Part shown: positions 39,501 to 53,330 of the stretch, in pieces
Position numbering within the stretch: the first letter of the stretch is position 1
How the letters are laid out: every line of letters begins with the position of its first letter
Origin: Promerops cafer
Lineage: Eukaryota > Chordata > Aves > Passeriformes > Nectariniidae
Direction: 5' to 3'
DNA: 64,000 nt
Assembly: GCA_013398275.1 (NCBI GenBank)
Contig: VZSE01011607.1
Location: forward strand, 19,316-83,315
Notes under the pieces: generated by a model
The model's input: the letters and a program-made list of their open reading frames with translations, nothing else
The model's database searches: none
What the model was told of the DNA's origin: nothing
Position numbers and translations under genes: made by a program

Positions 39501-42500
39501 TATTTAACCTGCAAGATCAGCAACTTCCTGATTAAAGAACACATCGTTATTTTAGCATATATTTACTTATGTAAAATAGTTATTTGATTTTAAATTTTGC
39601 TCAGCAGACAGGGAATTCATGGTGAAGTACTAGTATTTCACAGTGCACACAGAACTTCAAAAAGAATTCTGTTTTAGACATGTGTTGGAGCACAATTTCA
39701 TTAAAGAAACCCCACACAATTTAACAATTCAGAAATTCTCATACATGTTTTATAAAAATGTATGAGAGGCCTAAAAACCATGGAGAGTCATAACTTCGAG
39801 TTGGCTCATTTGTTTCCGTTTTATTACAGTACTACATGGTGGGTATCAGATTCTTCACAGAGAAAAGCATATTAAATCTTTATTCTAATCTGTTTTAGCA
39901 GAACTATATTATGGCTTAATACTATTTTTTCTGACTGATAAAATATAATTTAAATAAGACCAAAGAGAGCTCTGAAACCCAACAGAGACCTATCCTGAAA
40001 AAAAACCACCGCAAGTATTACTTCGAGCTATCTTGAAGAACAGTTGTGCTTTATTGATAGGTGGGCACTATATTCTACTTATTTATTGTTCTCTAGCTGA
40101 ATTCACTTCTTGCTGAAGGCCACCACACAACTATAACATGCATTGTGTATATTGATATTCTTCATTTTTGACAGACTAGTCTTTTGTTTGGGGCCTGTAA
40201 TGAGGATATTGACAACTTCACAAAAACTTGTCTGCAGCTGCTTGAGTATATCCTAGTAGCAAGTTAAACGGCTGGGGCATGAGAAAGGGAAATAATCTGA
40301 CCAAATTATAGCCTTATACTATACCCTAGATATAGCCAAAATTAATTCCAGTTCTGTGTACCCCCTGCCATGACATCATCTAATCCTTCTAGCTGTGGGA
40401 AGGTCGCGAGCATGGAGCACCAACATTTCTCAGGCCTTGTCTCCTTTTCAGTGAGATCAGAACTGATTTGCATATATACTTCTGCTCTCCTCGGTAAAAC
40501 AGGAAATTTGTGTATTGAAGGACATGTCTGTCCCAAATGACTTAATGAAAATGGGAACTACTTCCCCATATATGTGGGAAACAAATGTGTGTGAAACAAA
40601 ATGACAAAACAACATACAGACATGTGCTTTCCGCTGCCTGTAGTATCTCATTGCTTGTCCAGGTCCTACAGATATTTCCTCTCCAAAAATTGATACATCT
40701 TCTTAAGCTCTTCTGGTAGTTGTGGAGACAGGAAGAACTTAAAAGGAGAGGAAAATAAGGGCTTAGGCTAAGTCAACTTCTGCAGAATGCAGATCTCTTT
40801 CTAATCAGTGTGGAAAAGCCACAGCATCTGCTGTGAATCAGTTTCCTTTTCTAATACATTGAAATAAATACCTGACATTGCTCAAGATTGTTTTTCCTGT
40901 CATCTTTTTTGATTTCATTTCATTCATTTATTTTTCTAATTTACTGATTGCTATACACGGTCCATTTGGCTGTTTTGGGGTACGCTTTACAGTCTAAAAT
41001 CTTCACTCCAAATCTTATTAAAGTCTCATTTGCTCTGTCATCCAATATTCTCACTATAGCTCAGCTACAATATTCTTCTTTAATTTAACTGCGTGTTTTG
41101 GTCTATAGAGCCACCTGCAATCTGCCCTTTTTGCATGGAATCAGAAACCAGACATAAACTATCCCCTCACGTGTTTTAAGTTCAAAGAAATTCATCCTGG
41201 CCTAGACTGCAAAAAGCAAAAAAAAATTACGAACCCCTCAAAAGTCACAATTATTGATCAAAAGTAAGTATACAAAATAAATGCAAGATTCATATTTAAT
41301 TGTTTACTGAAATATGACAGTCTTAAGACTTGTGGGAGAAGAGAGTAGGTCGAAGAGGGTTTTCTCAGGCATTCCAGGTTTAAAATAATAGCATTACCAT
41401 ACAGCATTGTCTAAGGATTTAATGTCACTGTGCAGGTTTACTCCACAAGAGCTTCAGAATTTCCCAGGAGAATATGGTAAATCTTAGCTCAAGTCAACTT
41501 TCAGGCAAATTTGGACAGACCTAGGTATCTATTACTACCAGCAAGCATAAAGAATGCTGTTATTTGAATAACCCAAAGTAATTCACTGCACCATTGAGCA
41601 TGACAACAGTCTTCCTTTGGATGGCTCTTTTTTATTGTTGCTGTTTAAACCTCTAAAACAGCTGCAAAATCATGAAATTAAATTAATTCATTAAATCCTT
41701 TTCAACATTTTTTTTCCCAGTTAAAATTCCCATGGAAGGTTAAAATTCCCACCAAACGATGCCATTCTGTCTAGTTCAAGACTTGTGGGAGCACAAAATT
41801 AGGTGGGAGAAACTTGGGAAAGTTATAGTTTAGAATTTTCTCCCCATTTCTCTGAAGTAAAAAAAGTTTTAAAGAAAGGACTTAGAAATCCCTACTAGTC
41901 TTTAGCTACACTGCTAAGGGAAATCTGGGGCTCTGGAAGGAATTTATTAGGACTACAAAAAAAGCCCTATCATCATTAACCAAAACAACCTTAGAGAAAT
42001 CAGGCTGTTACATAACTGGAGGCACCTAACTCACGTGATCGCCGTTGTCTCTCCACAATTTACACAGTCAAAGCTTCAGCTGTAGCATCTGTTAGGTGTC
42101 TAAAGTGAGCAATGTGAACATCCCATGACTCACCATCACAGCCATTTAATTTCACTGGAATTTGGTTGCTTAATTCCTTTGAAATCTTTCAAAAATCCAA
42201 TTTTAAGTTCTCTAATTGGCCAGATGGGCATGATAATTCTCCGCGTTTTATTAGAACTTTGTGGAGTACACTCTGGCAGTCCTTCCAGAAGACACAGGAT
42301 TATTGATATCTCTTTCTAAATTAAAGCAAAACTTGGTAAAATGAGGGTGAGAAGGTCTTACATACAGCACTGGCATGCAGGCAGGCCATTCACACTCTAG
42401 GTAACAAAGTCAGAATTTTCTGTTCTGCCATGTTTTCAGATATAGTATATTTAAAGCCTTAATTAAAAAACCTAAAATGAAAAACCCCTCAAATACCACA

Positions 42501-42989
42501 ATTTTGCTCACTGTACCAGCCAAGAGAAGGGAATAATTATTAAGGCATGAGAGGGACCAGAAGCATCACACTGAGAGTAAGTCAGTCCCTAAAAATGCAT
42601 TTTTCCTTACTTCCGTACTTACAGTTTTCTTGACAGAAGAAAACATTTGCAAATAGAAAAAGACACCTTCACGTGTGAGAAATATATTGATTCTCAAAAG
42701 AAAAAAATTTTAGTGTGAAATTACTCAACTGCCTATATAACCACTTCCCCTCTGTGGCTTGAATGCAGTAACCCAAAAACAACAGGTTGTTTATATACAC
42801 TGTCCAAAGTAAAGAAAAATATGTATTTTAAATGTTTTTTTTTCTCTCCTACAGACTAATTTTTTTGTACCACTCAATTTGTAACTTCTACCAACTCCAT
42901 CATTTTATCATGTATTTACAGGCAACCACAGTGTCTCCCCCATCATTTTGCAAGACAGTTACTCTTCATCACAAATTTATTAGGGAAAG
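36531..42989. other. Intronic DNA, nothing recognised
   Basis: No coding or mobile element evidence. Small features are a short CA-rich patch at 37152-37170 and a consensus AP-1 site TGACTCA at 38265-38271. A region around 38480-38800 has fairly even composition but nothing specific. Confidence 0.55.
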
Positions 42990-43200
42990 AGCTTGATTGC
43001 TGGCTTCTACCAGTGGAAATATAAGTCCTGCAGGATGCTTGAAAAGCTGCTGTCACCAATTGCAAAGGTTATGGTGATGAAGCTGAGACAAAAGCACAAT
43101 TATTAATACATTCTGTGCTCGGAAGGATCCACTGTAGTTTGCTAATCTGGCATTCCTCACAATAGAGCCCATTTCTCTCATGGTTTACCCAGAGGAAGGA
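42990..43200. promoter_or_regulatory. Candidate conserved non-coding element
   Basis: Non-repetitive block with CAATTGCAAAGG (SOX/TCF-like) near 43066-43079 and CAATTATTAATAC (homeodomain-like) near 43098-43110. The flanks are AT-rich simple DNA, so the block stands out by texture. Function is inferred. Confidence 0.25.
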
Positions 43201-46200
43201 GATGGTATTCTCCAGGCTCAAGGCAAAATGCATGGGTAGTTACAAAATGGCAGCAAAAAAATGGGAAATTCAGTAGAAAAATAAAGTCATCTTAGGCAGA
43301 TGTAGTATGTGTTTTTAACTTTGCACCTCCACAGTCAAAAAAAAAAAAAACTCTCAAACTTAAAATCTTGTCACCAGAATAGTTAATGAAATACATATCC
43401 ATCATCCTTTTCCAAAGGAATTTTAAAAACACAATACAACACACCAATGACAAAAAAGATGGGCAGTCACCTTCTTGATATTTACATGACCCCCTGAGCA
43501 ATATTGATATGGGAATCTTATCACAATACAGATAAATCCCTTTAGTAGCCAGTAAATTATATATGCACAAGTTTGTAACATTTGTATTGGTAATATATTA
43601 TACATCATTTGTACAGAATATAACAATATATAATTTCTATCATCCTCAAAATTAGCAAATGGGTAATTTAGTAATGCATTTTGCCATTGGAATGATGTGT
43701 CTGTATATACATCAACATAGTAGTCTTTATAAATATTTATGTGTCATTATCAAATAAACTGCCCAATCTATGTGCCAATAATATGTTCTATAGTTTTTAA
43801 TATGTCAACAAGCCCACGAAATACATTTAGAATGAATCTTATTAATTTCCATGGGTTTTATCTAGAAAGAGAATTCAACAGTTTCAAGCTGAGCTCTCAA
43901 GAAAGGGATCTCAAGAAGATTCAATTAGGAAGCATAGAAAGAACTTTTCCAATAGCCTATGAATTGAAAAGCCCCTTTAGTTTTTCTGAACACTTCTCTA
44001 AATAAGGGCAAATGCCATATGCAAACCCAACCACATTTCTGATTAATAATTTTGTGCCAAATTTAGAAAAGGTATCTCTGGGAAGCAAAACTTCCCACAC
44101 TTTGAAAAATCACACCTCCAACATAATACAAAAAAGATCTTATCCTTCTGAGTAAAGTAGGAAAATCTGAAAAGGAATTCGCACTCTTTTTGCTGCCTTA
44201 GTCACATTTCACAGAAAAAAACTCACTACTGAATTTCAGATCAAGAGTTACCAAAAATGAGCTGAAGAGGTGAAGATTCTCATGTCTTTGGCCTCCATCA
44301 TGAACAGACATCTTCAGAGGTAGATTGTTATGCCACTTTAAAATTCAGGATCTCTGAACTCAGTAAGTAATACTGGAATTAACTGCTACTAACAGACACA
44401 CACTTAACACACATCAGCATATTTTCAAGACTGAAAATATTTTGGCTTTCCAGCTTTAATTTTCCTGAAAATTTGCTGATTTCCATCAGAGAAGGAGACG
44501 CTGAAACACAATGGAACACGATCAACCTATTGGAATATTATCCATCTATTGGAACTACAATTGTTCTTGAAATCTCATACGATATACAGTATAAAGAATC
44601 TCAGTTCAAATAATGGCTAATTCATCAAGTAAAAAAATCCCCGTTTTCTGGAGTTCCCTTTTTATACATATAACAATCACAGTGTTTCACATCTGACAAT
44701 TGAAGAAAAGAATGAGATGAGTGATTTTACAGTTATAAAAGTCTTGGCCATTCTGTCATAATTCTCACCATGTGTGAAATATGCTGGTGTTAAAAAACAA
44801 ATGTTCTATTGCCAGTTGTGTTTTTGAAAAGCAAGCAGCTTTATGCAACACACGACAGTGATTTTCCAGCAACAGTTTGACAGTGCTTGGGCCCCGTAGT
44901 TGAAATTTTTTGCTCTAATCTTTGTTTATAGTAGAAGTAAATAATCCAAACAAAGAACATTCCACTATGCAGGGCTGATGGCTTTGTGATAAGGCAGAGC
45001 CTGGCACGAATGACAGAGCCAGCAGTCTATTGAGGTAAAAAACAGCACTCTGATAAGTAAAACTGTCTTCTGATTTATAGACCTTAAGTTGGCTTTTTAA
45101 CCCTTGAATCATGAAAATCTGCACCATACAAAGGCCTGTGAAGAAAGGCATGTAAAAGAAAAAAAAAAAAGAAACACTTTAAGTGAATTTTTTAAAGAAA
45201 AACTGTAGTGGCTAAGATGTTACTTTTATTATCAAATAATCACCTTAAACCTGAATTTTAAATATACTACATGAAAGAACTTTTCCTGTTCAATTTTTGT
45301 ATTGAACACAGAACTTCTAAAAGAGCATTTGAAAAACAAAACCCTTTAAGATCAATCCTTTCTTTGTTTACACAGAAATAAAAGTGCTTGAAAAAATGAT
45401 GAATATTTATCTTGCAAAATTTATGATGTCAGATACAACATGATACATGGCCTTTGGTGTCAGTCATATCTTCCATATACAAGTCCTGAGAGACTCTGGT
45501 CCTCAGGCAGATTGAAAAGACTTTCAATTCTTCCATACAGTATTTCCAATAGTTAATTCATTTGTTAATATTTAATAGCAAACAGCCCTGAGAACTGCTG
45601 CAACCCTTTTCCAAAGAGCTCCTAAATGTAGAAGACAGTTATATATTTGCATATATGAATAATCACTTAATAAACAATGTTATTTGATTTTCAACTCTAC
45701 CCCCAGCATTAGATAAACAGACTCTTGCTCATGTGACTTTTTAACCAGTGGACTTGTACAATAAAATGTACAGTCCTGCTACAGTCTGAAACTGGTGTTT
45801 TCTAATTCTTTTTTGCAGTCTGTCTAATTAGCTGACAGACAGACCTGTATTTCATAAGAGATGAGAGGTAGTTTATACATTAATAAATTGGGATTTGTGG
45901 ACCATGCTTGAAAGGAAAAAAAGACATGGAAGCGTTAATAAACAGTGCCACAGCATCAAAGTTACATTCCAGAAATGGAAGTATGAATTTTCAGGCCATC
46001 AAACTCTAGCAAGACAAAACTCCACACAACTTAGGTTCTTGAATTACAACATTCTAGCTCCCAAATGCAAATATGCTCGTAGACAAAGTACAATCTCAAT
46101 TAAATCCACCCTTTAGGTCTATGAAAATTTCAAGCCATCTCAGAAAACTTTCCATGTTATTCAATCTGTGCAAATAAAGCATTTTTCCAGTGAGATCAGA

Positions 46201-47959
46201 TACCAAGACTAGAAATCATCCCAAAACCCGATAATTTCTACAAGACCTATTTCACAGTTCAAGATCCTACGACACCTATGCCTATCAGTTTCTTCTGCAA
46301 TGCCTGAAAGGGTCCTGGGCACTGAGACAGGACTGGCTCCTATTTCTGCAAGCTTTTCATAATGGTCAAAAATGTAATAGGCTCCACTCAAGACATAGTT
46401 CCTTCCCAAATATGATTTCACAGAAGAGGTGGTGAAAGAAATCCTGAGATGTGCTTCCTTCTCATTTCCTATCTAACTTTGATTCAGTACAGCACAGAAG
46501 ATCAGTAGTCAGCAAGGCATGATGATTTCTCAGTTCTTTATAATCTAACATAGCCTTTAATAAACCAACATAGCCAAAGCCCAGGAATTTATTTCAATAC
46601 ATGAACACAGATGTTATAGTAAGGTTTTACTAAATAATTTAATTTTAAATAAGCAGAAAACAGTTCTTTCAGTAGCACAGGATGATCAAGATGTATGACC
46701 ACAAAATCAAAACAATGCCAGGCAAACTATTATATCATTAAAAAGTTATCGTCTATGGATTTATAATTCCAACTATTAAATGCAGAACCTATATGCAAAA
46801 CCTCTATAGCACAGTTTTGATGTAGGAAAAACTATAAAACAGAATTTCTTCATCAAGGTGATATGCTGCTCCAAAAAAAAGTGCAAACTTTTTCATAGGG
46901 AGAACTTCCTTGGATTCTAAGATTTGGCACTTCAAAAAACCTATATTCCATTTTTACTAAACCCTGCAAACCCCAAAAAACTATTAGAAAGCCAAAGACC
47001 ACATACAATTTCAGGTGTAACAATTTAATTTTAGTGAAGACTCAGCAGTAAAAAAAAAAAAAAAACCAAACCTCAACATTTGATTGATTTGCTACAATTT
47101 GAAAAAAATTATTTTAGTGTGATTTTGCTTTCAGATAGAAAATAAAGGCATGATATGATATGATAGGAAAAGTATGATATGATAGGACAGACTCCCACAT
47201 GAGCAGAATACTGATATTTAATTCTGGAGTTGGAATGAAAAAAAAACTTTCTTCTGTTGTTCATAAAGTAAAAAATTGATGGACACCCAAAAGGAACCAT
47301 AGCCTGACAAAACAAAAAGGAGTTTAAAAAAGCCTAAAGAGAGAAAATAGAAAAGAATCAGCAGAAAGAGCACCTGAAGTAAAATAAGTAAAAGGACTGC
47401 TTGTGCCCAGTATTTTGGAAGTAATTGTACAAGAACAGTTCATCCATGTGAAAGTCCGAGTCATATAGGGCTGCAAAGGTCAGTGAGACCTCTGGTGATC
47501 AAGTCAGTAAGTACCAGCCACACATGCTAGACTATCTTGAAGTTAAATTAAAATGAAGACACCACGAATCCTATTATTTACACATAGCAAGGAACACCCA
47601 GCTTCTTTTTTTATAATACCTCTACTGCACTGCTTTCTCATTGCTTTCCTAAACTCTCCCACAACTCCCAAAGTAAGTAGTTCTCAGAAACTCATCACAA
47701 TATTGAGAAACAAAAATGCTATCTCTGACCCTCAGGTGATACCAGGAGCACTAGCTACGACTTTGGAGGTGATCATATTAAAGATCTTGAAAACTTCCTG
47801 TTACAAACTTCTGTTTCATTTTGTCTGCCTGGGGCATGTTTGTGCTGCGCTTCTGGCCTGTGCTAAGTGTCAGTTTCAGGCTGATTAATAATAACTACAG
47901 CAACAGAGTGCAAGCAGTAATAAAGGTTCAGTATCAATAGCTAATTTATTTCTTGTTAT
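43201..47959. other. Intronic DNA, nothing recognised
   Basis: AT-rich sequence. Short runs of A occur at 43336-43350 and 47050-47065, and GATAT/GATAG mini-repeats at 47149-47187. No transposon or RNA gene is recognised. Confidence 0.6.
47149..47187. repeat. Short imperfect tandem repeat (ATGATATGATAGGA)
   Basis: Two copies of a TATGATATGATAGGA-like unit separated by a few bases, with extra ATGAT units at the left. It is a small degenerate tandem repeat. Confidence 0.65.
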
Positions 47960-48200
47960 TTACTGAACAATTTATATGAGTGTTGCCAGTATGTTGCTTG
48001 TGGTACCTGTGAAAGCCAGTCCAGTATTGTCAAGCCAGGACATAAGCTTGCTTGCCAGCAATGTTAGAAGTCCAGAGCTACATTCCCTAAAGCTTCAGTC
48101 TGAATTGAAGGTGCACCAGCCTGATGTGGCTGAGGCTGAGCAGGCAGTTGTTTGCAAACGCTTGCTCTTACAGTCAGGAAGAGAAAACAGATGACTGCAA
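47960..48200. promoter_or_regulatory. Candidate conserved non-coding element
   Basis: Balanced block with a 10-base palindrome GTTTGCAAAC at 48150-48159 (FOX-like half-sites) in otherwise unique sequence. A 72-codon open frame crosses it but shows no domain. Enhancer-like character is inferred only. Confidence 0.22.
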
Positions 48201-51200
48201 GGCAGACGAGATTTATGGCAAATACAGAGACCAGGAGTTCAGACCGACATCTCTATCAGAGAAAAAATAGGACTGGAAAAGAGCACTAGTGGTGGGGACA
48301 GTAAATTTAGTTGGAGATTCAGTAAGTGGTTTGTACCATGAACAAGAGAGAGAAGATGCCAGAGACAAGACAGAGACAAAGCTCAGATGGAACAAAACTG
48401 CATTGTGGCTCTGAAGTTTCCTCTATACACATAAACCACGAGGACAAGAATCTCCTATATCTTCCTTTAAAAATGGCAACATCTTTATTACAGGGATGTT
48501 TATTCTTCACAAGCATGCTCTCATTCATGGCATTTCCTCCATTGTAAGGCTCTTGGTGGAAATTCAGACTGTTGCTGTGGTTGCTTCTTTCTCTGTGATT
48601 CAGGTAAATAGTGACAGTTCTGGGATGAAGTGAAGTATTTAAAGTAGCATTCTTCTCTCCTAATACCTACAAGATATAGAACTTGGTGGGATAGAGCCCT
48701 GCTCATATCACTACAGAAAATGTGGCATTTCTAGATCACAACTCAAACTATCATTTCATAGATGTGCTGCAGGATAACAGAAATCTCATTACAGAAGGAC
48801 CAGGGTTCTTTTCCCACGAAAAATAGGAAGGAAAAGACAGGAAGAAAAATCTACATGATGAGCTTGTGTGGAAGGACTATCACATACATCTCCAGAGTTA
48901 GGCAAGCTGAACTGCACTCTTTAGAACAGAATGGGAAGGTCTGCAAAATGCTCACAACTGACATCAAACTAACTCTGAATGGACCAAATATTACACCTTT
49001 TTATGTTTCCTAAAGACCTGGCAAAATCAACATCAAAAGAAGGGGCCAAAATATTTCTTTTTTCTAAGACATCTTTTATAAGACTTTTCAGTATCTTACA
49101 GACTGGAAATAAAAACACCTATTTAAGGGAGTAAGGAAAAAATATATCATCATTTTTGGAGCTACCTATTTGCTACCTATTTCAATGACCAATGTAGAAA
49201 AGACCAAAAGTAAACCCATACATCTGTTCCAGAGGTTAAATCAATCATGAAACCAAGGAGCTCCCAGAACCATAAATTAAAAGGAAAAAACAAATACTGA
49301 ATGGCCACTATTGATAAGAAAACAAACAAAGAAAGGGAAATCAACCCCCCCAAAAAAGTCAATGAGCAAACAAATGCCACCACCACCCTCCTCCACCACC
49401 AGCATGTCCTCATGGAATCAAGAAACATATCATGCGTGTATGTGCCCAAGGGCAGGGCATTGAAGCTAACATGCAATCTCAGGTACAGAATTTCCTGGCT
49501 ACTGGAAAACAATTTGAATATACTCTAATTGTGCTTTGTGTGATACTCACATACTAAACAGGCTACATGTATATATATTTTGTATAAGTTTCAAGGATAG
49601 GTTGCAGGTTTTAGATGAAATATAAAGCACAAAAAATGTCATGAAAGAGCCATTAGCAGCCCAAACAAATTTTGTTGCCAAGTAACTTCAAAGTATTGCC
49701 TGTGGTTCTTTCTCTGGTGTTATTTATGGCATCTCCATCAGCCTGTATACTATTGAAGCAAAAGAACTCACAGGGTGTAAAAAATGTTAACACAAGGGGA
49801 TACTTGTATGGCATGTTTGTGATACTTAATGCCAGTATTAAACATTCTCTTTTTCAGAAATCAACGTGCAGTTTTCCAAATTCTTTGCCTATTCCCTTTG
49901 TCTTCTACATTCAATTACTTCTGAGAGGAAGATAATTAGAACATGCAAAATCTAGGTGTTTCAGCAGATTTCTAAAAATGGAAGCTCCTCATCAAACTTT
50001 TAAAAACACACTTGTGTCAACAAAGAATACACCCCTTTCTTCTGCCCCCCAAATTCCTTTATCTTAAAAATTTTACACTGCTTTCTCTCTACCTGCTTTT
50101 TTGTCCTAAGGAAAAATCCTAATCTTCTGGTTTGTTGAATAGAGTCACCTAAAATAAAGTTATCATGAAATACATTTATCTGAAATTATTTTCAGGTACA
50201 GAAGGAACCTTCATGATTCTTTCCAACACCTGCTTTCTTAGGACAGTCATATTTTCATAGATGTTTCTACTCTCTCAAGTTTAGTCACAAGGGTAAGGTG
50301 AGGAGAAATGTTTTTGGTTAGGTGGAACACAAAATAAGGAGTCCCAATTTTTTAGTCTTCACTGCAGAGTAGCAATTTTTTGAAACTTCTTCACAGTCTC
50401 TTTGTATTTTAATTTTGATTTAATTTTAATTTTTTAAAATCTCGTGATGCTCACCACACTGATGCTATGTTTTTGTGAGTTGACTATTTCATTTACTAAA
50501 AAAACCCTTTTAAGACCTTATACCTCTCTTTCCCTTTCTTAGCCAAAGCTGTAATCCAATATCTCTTTTCCCTTCGAACCCTCTTTTCCAAAAGCAAGAA
50601 CTACAGATGAAACTATTGAAGAAATTTCTTTGAATGTCCAAAAGAATGGCAGTAAAAAAGATGCTGATTCAGGTCTGTCGTTCTTCTTAGGCAGAAGAAG
50701 ATCTTTTATTCTTAAGGGGAAAAGTAATTTTGGCTAACAGGCGTCTTTGAACATATTTAGCTCCTTTTCAAAGCTTGATGAGGAGTCTTGGCCCCAAGTC
50801 TTAACAAACTTGTGTTTCCTACTGAAAACTTATTCTATTGAAGAGCTACTAAATTTAGTCTTGCATTTCTATAGGTCTCCATATATATCATTAACTGTGA
50901 AAAGGAATAAGACTACAGACTTTTCTGCAAAGGTACTTGGGGCTGCTAGTGCATTAGAGAGGATCATATCATAACATAATGCCAATTGCAAAACCAATTG
51001 CTATTTCCATTTCACTCCTTTGCTCTCCCTTTCCCTTTTTACTGAATAATTATACTGGACAGGCAGTCGAGACTCTTGAGTTGAATTGAAAGATTAGTTA
51101 ATCAATAAAACCATTTCACTTCTTCAGGTTTTGTATGTTGGTCACTTGACAGCTCAGCTCCTTACCAGATGTAGTTCCAAGCATCCCAACCAGTGCTTCC

Positions 51201-52829
51201 TGCCAGTGGAAACAGTTGTCAGCACCCCCAGGCTGCCATTTCTAGATTGTTGCAGAAGTGACTCAGACAAGACAGGACGTACAGTATCAAGTGAAAGAAC
51301 TGCACCCTGTGCACTTATTCTCTTCTGTTTTGGGAGGAAGGTAGACCAACAAGAACAAAGCTCTCTTTTTCAATGTCCTTCCTTACAGGATAGTATTATT
51401 AAAAAGAAGAAAAGGAAAAAGAAATGGTTTTAAAGCAGGAAAAATGAACTCTGTAGGTTGATGATAATGGCAATAAGGGGAAAAAATAAAGAAATGCTTT
51501 ACCAGAGACTGAAAAGAGCTGAGTTAGTGACAAAGCTAATCAAAGAATGCAAGAAAAGAAAAGTGGCTAACAAGTGGTAGTGGGCAATCATCTAAGAAAT
51601 GGTGTCATGGTCCCCATAATCTCAATTTTTTCACTTTTATATGTTGGGCTGAAGACCTTGTAGAGAAGTGGTTGACTCATTAGGTCCAGACTTGGCTAGA
51701 CAGCAGAAGCGACCTGTAAGTATTTTTAAAATATGGCTCCAAGGTTTTCAGTTCTGAAAACAATCACAATTTTATAATCAAGGCTTTGTTTTCCCAAGTC
51801 AAGTTTTCTGTGTTCATTTAAAGAAAGAAAGAAAAAAAGAGAAAGGTTGAAAAGCTTTAATTCCAGACACTGCAGGAAACTTTTTCTGAATCGAAGTATC
51901 TAACTTTTTTGAGGGTCGCTTACCACCATTAGGAAAGACTGAAACAACAAGTCATGTCCAAAGCCTAACTACCTCACCATGTGGCCAAATGAGCTTGATT
52001 CTCATCTTGCAGCGATTAATGGAACTTGATTGATTTCAGGAACTCTTCTCTTTCACACTGGAACAGCTACTATTGCTTATTCTAACTCAAAACAAAACCA
52101 AAAAATTCTTTTACTGTGATGGCTGACTTGAATCCTACTATATGCCACAAAGTAATGAAGTTCCTCTGTACTGATCTGAATGTCCATTGCTTTAGCATAA
52201 GCTCAGGAATATTAAAAGGCAGTGAAATGTAAAAGGAACTTACTGTTGGAAACATGATCTTCACACAACAGAATTTTTAAGATTTTTTTAAGTGGACTTC
52301 TTAAAATCTGCTACAATGGCACTGGAAAAATTCAGAAATTTCAGCACAATGTACTGTCTTGAAATTCTGCTACAGTGACATTTGACTGATTTACATTCTT
52401 TTAGATTTTGTGCTAACCAGCACCTTTATTATGTGACCTTTATTCTGCATGGCCTCCAGGGCACTATATACAATAGCTGCTTCCACACCACTAGCTCAGC
52501 TACAAGCCAGCTGACTTCTGTGTTAATTGCTGGATTTGAAACTTCCTTTCCTCTACAAAGTTCCAATTAAGAGCCAAGTATTTAGAGTAGGGAGTCTGGA
52601 GCTAATCTGGTTTTCTGACTTTTTATTCTGAGGAAGATGTTGCAGCCTGTTTTCTGCTCCGGGAGACAATTTAGCACTGACACAGTTAAAATACTCTCTA
52701 GAAGTGTGTAGTAAGGAGCAGCAAAACCAAGAATGCATGAAATGGAGTACTGCTATCAGAAATGCTAGCTATTTGCAGAATTCTTATGTCAACAGGACCA
52801 GTAAACAAGTGTTAATATTTCTAGTGGAA
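48201..52829. other. Intronic DNA, nothing recognised
   Basis: No repeat family or gene is recognised. Minor items are a (CCA)n-like patch at 49376-49402, an AP-1 consensus TGACTCA at 51259-51265, and lysine-rich coding-like shadows at 51400-51430 that come from an A/G-rich stretch. Confidence 0.55.
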
Positions 52830-53330
52830 GGAGCATCCGTAGGGAATTCAATGTAGTTAGCTGCACGGAGCAAAGAATCAGATCAGGGAGGGAATTGTGT
52901 CAGCTCTGGCATGTCGGCAGTATGTGGCTGTCAGGAGTGTGAAATGGAGCTGCTTCAAAGCTGAGTAGGCTGTGACCTGAATGCTGCACGTCCATGCACT
53001 CAGTGTGAGAGGATCAATGACAGCATTTGCTGGGCTCTAGTCGTCTCCTCTGCTAATGAAAGCAGTCCTGAAAGGCATAATGCAGGGCCTCTAGGCAGCC
53101 TAAAGCCTAGCATTAGCTGAGTTTGTTATAAGCTTGGCTGGCGAGTGCACTGAGCACCAAAGGCCCCCTCCTCTGTTGCTCTATCTCACCAACTCCCCTC
53201 GGCTGTCTGTTTAGTGTCACTCAGCTGGGATGGATCCCGTTAAAGATCTGACGCTTAGCAAGGACTCAGAGGTGTCTGGAACGCCTGCCTCTAATCATAA
53301 ACACCACAGCTGGCAATGATGTGGTTGAGG
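52830..53330. promoter_or_regulatory. Candidate intronic enhancer, GC-richer block
   Basis: About 500 bases that are clearly less AT-rich than their surroundings and free of repeats. Motifs include CAGCTG E-boxes at 53222-53227 and 53307-53312, the latter overlapping a RUNX-like ACCACA at 53303-53308, and GATAAGC-like and TAATGA cores. There is no long open frame. Sequence of this texture within a long regulator intron is usually conserved and regulatory. This call is inference and needs an alignment or chromatin data. Confidence 0.38.

Noticed and set aside
49177..49512. 111-codon minus-strand frame with hydrophobic segments
   Set aside because: The hydrophobic Phe/Leu/Trp-rich composition arises from an A-rich plus strand. 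There is no signal, domain or splice context, and it does not match any basonuclin exon.
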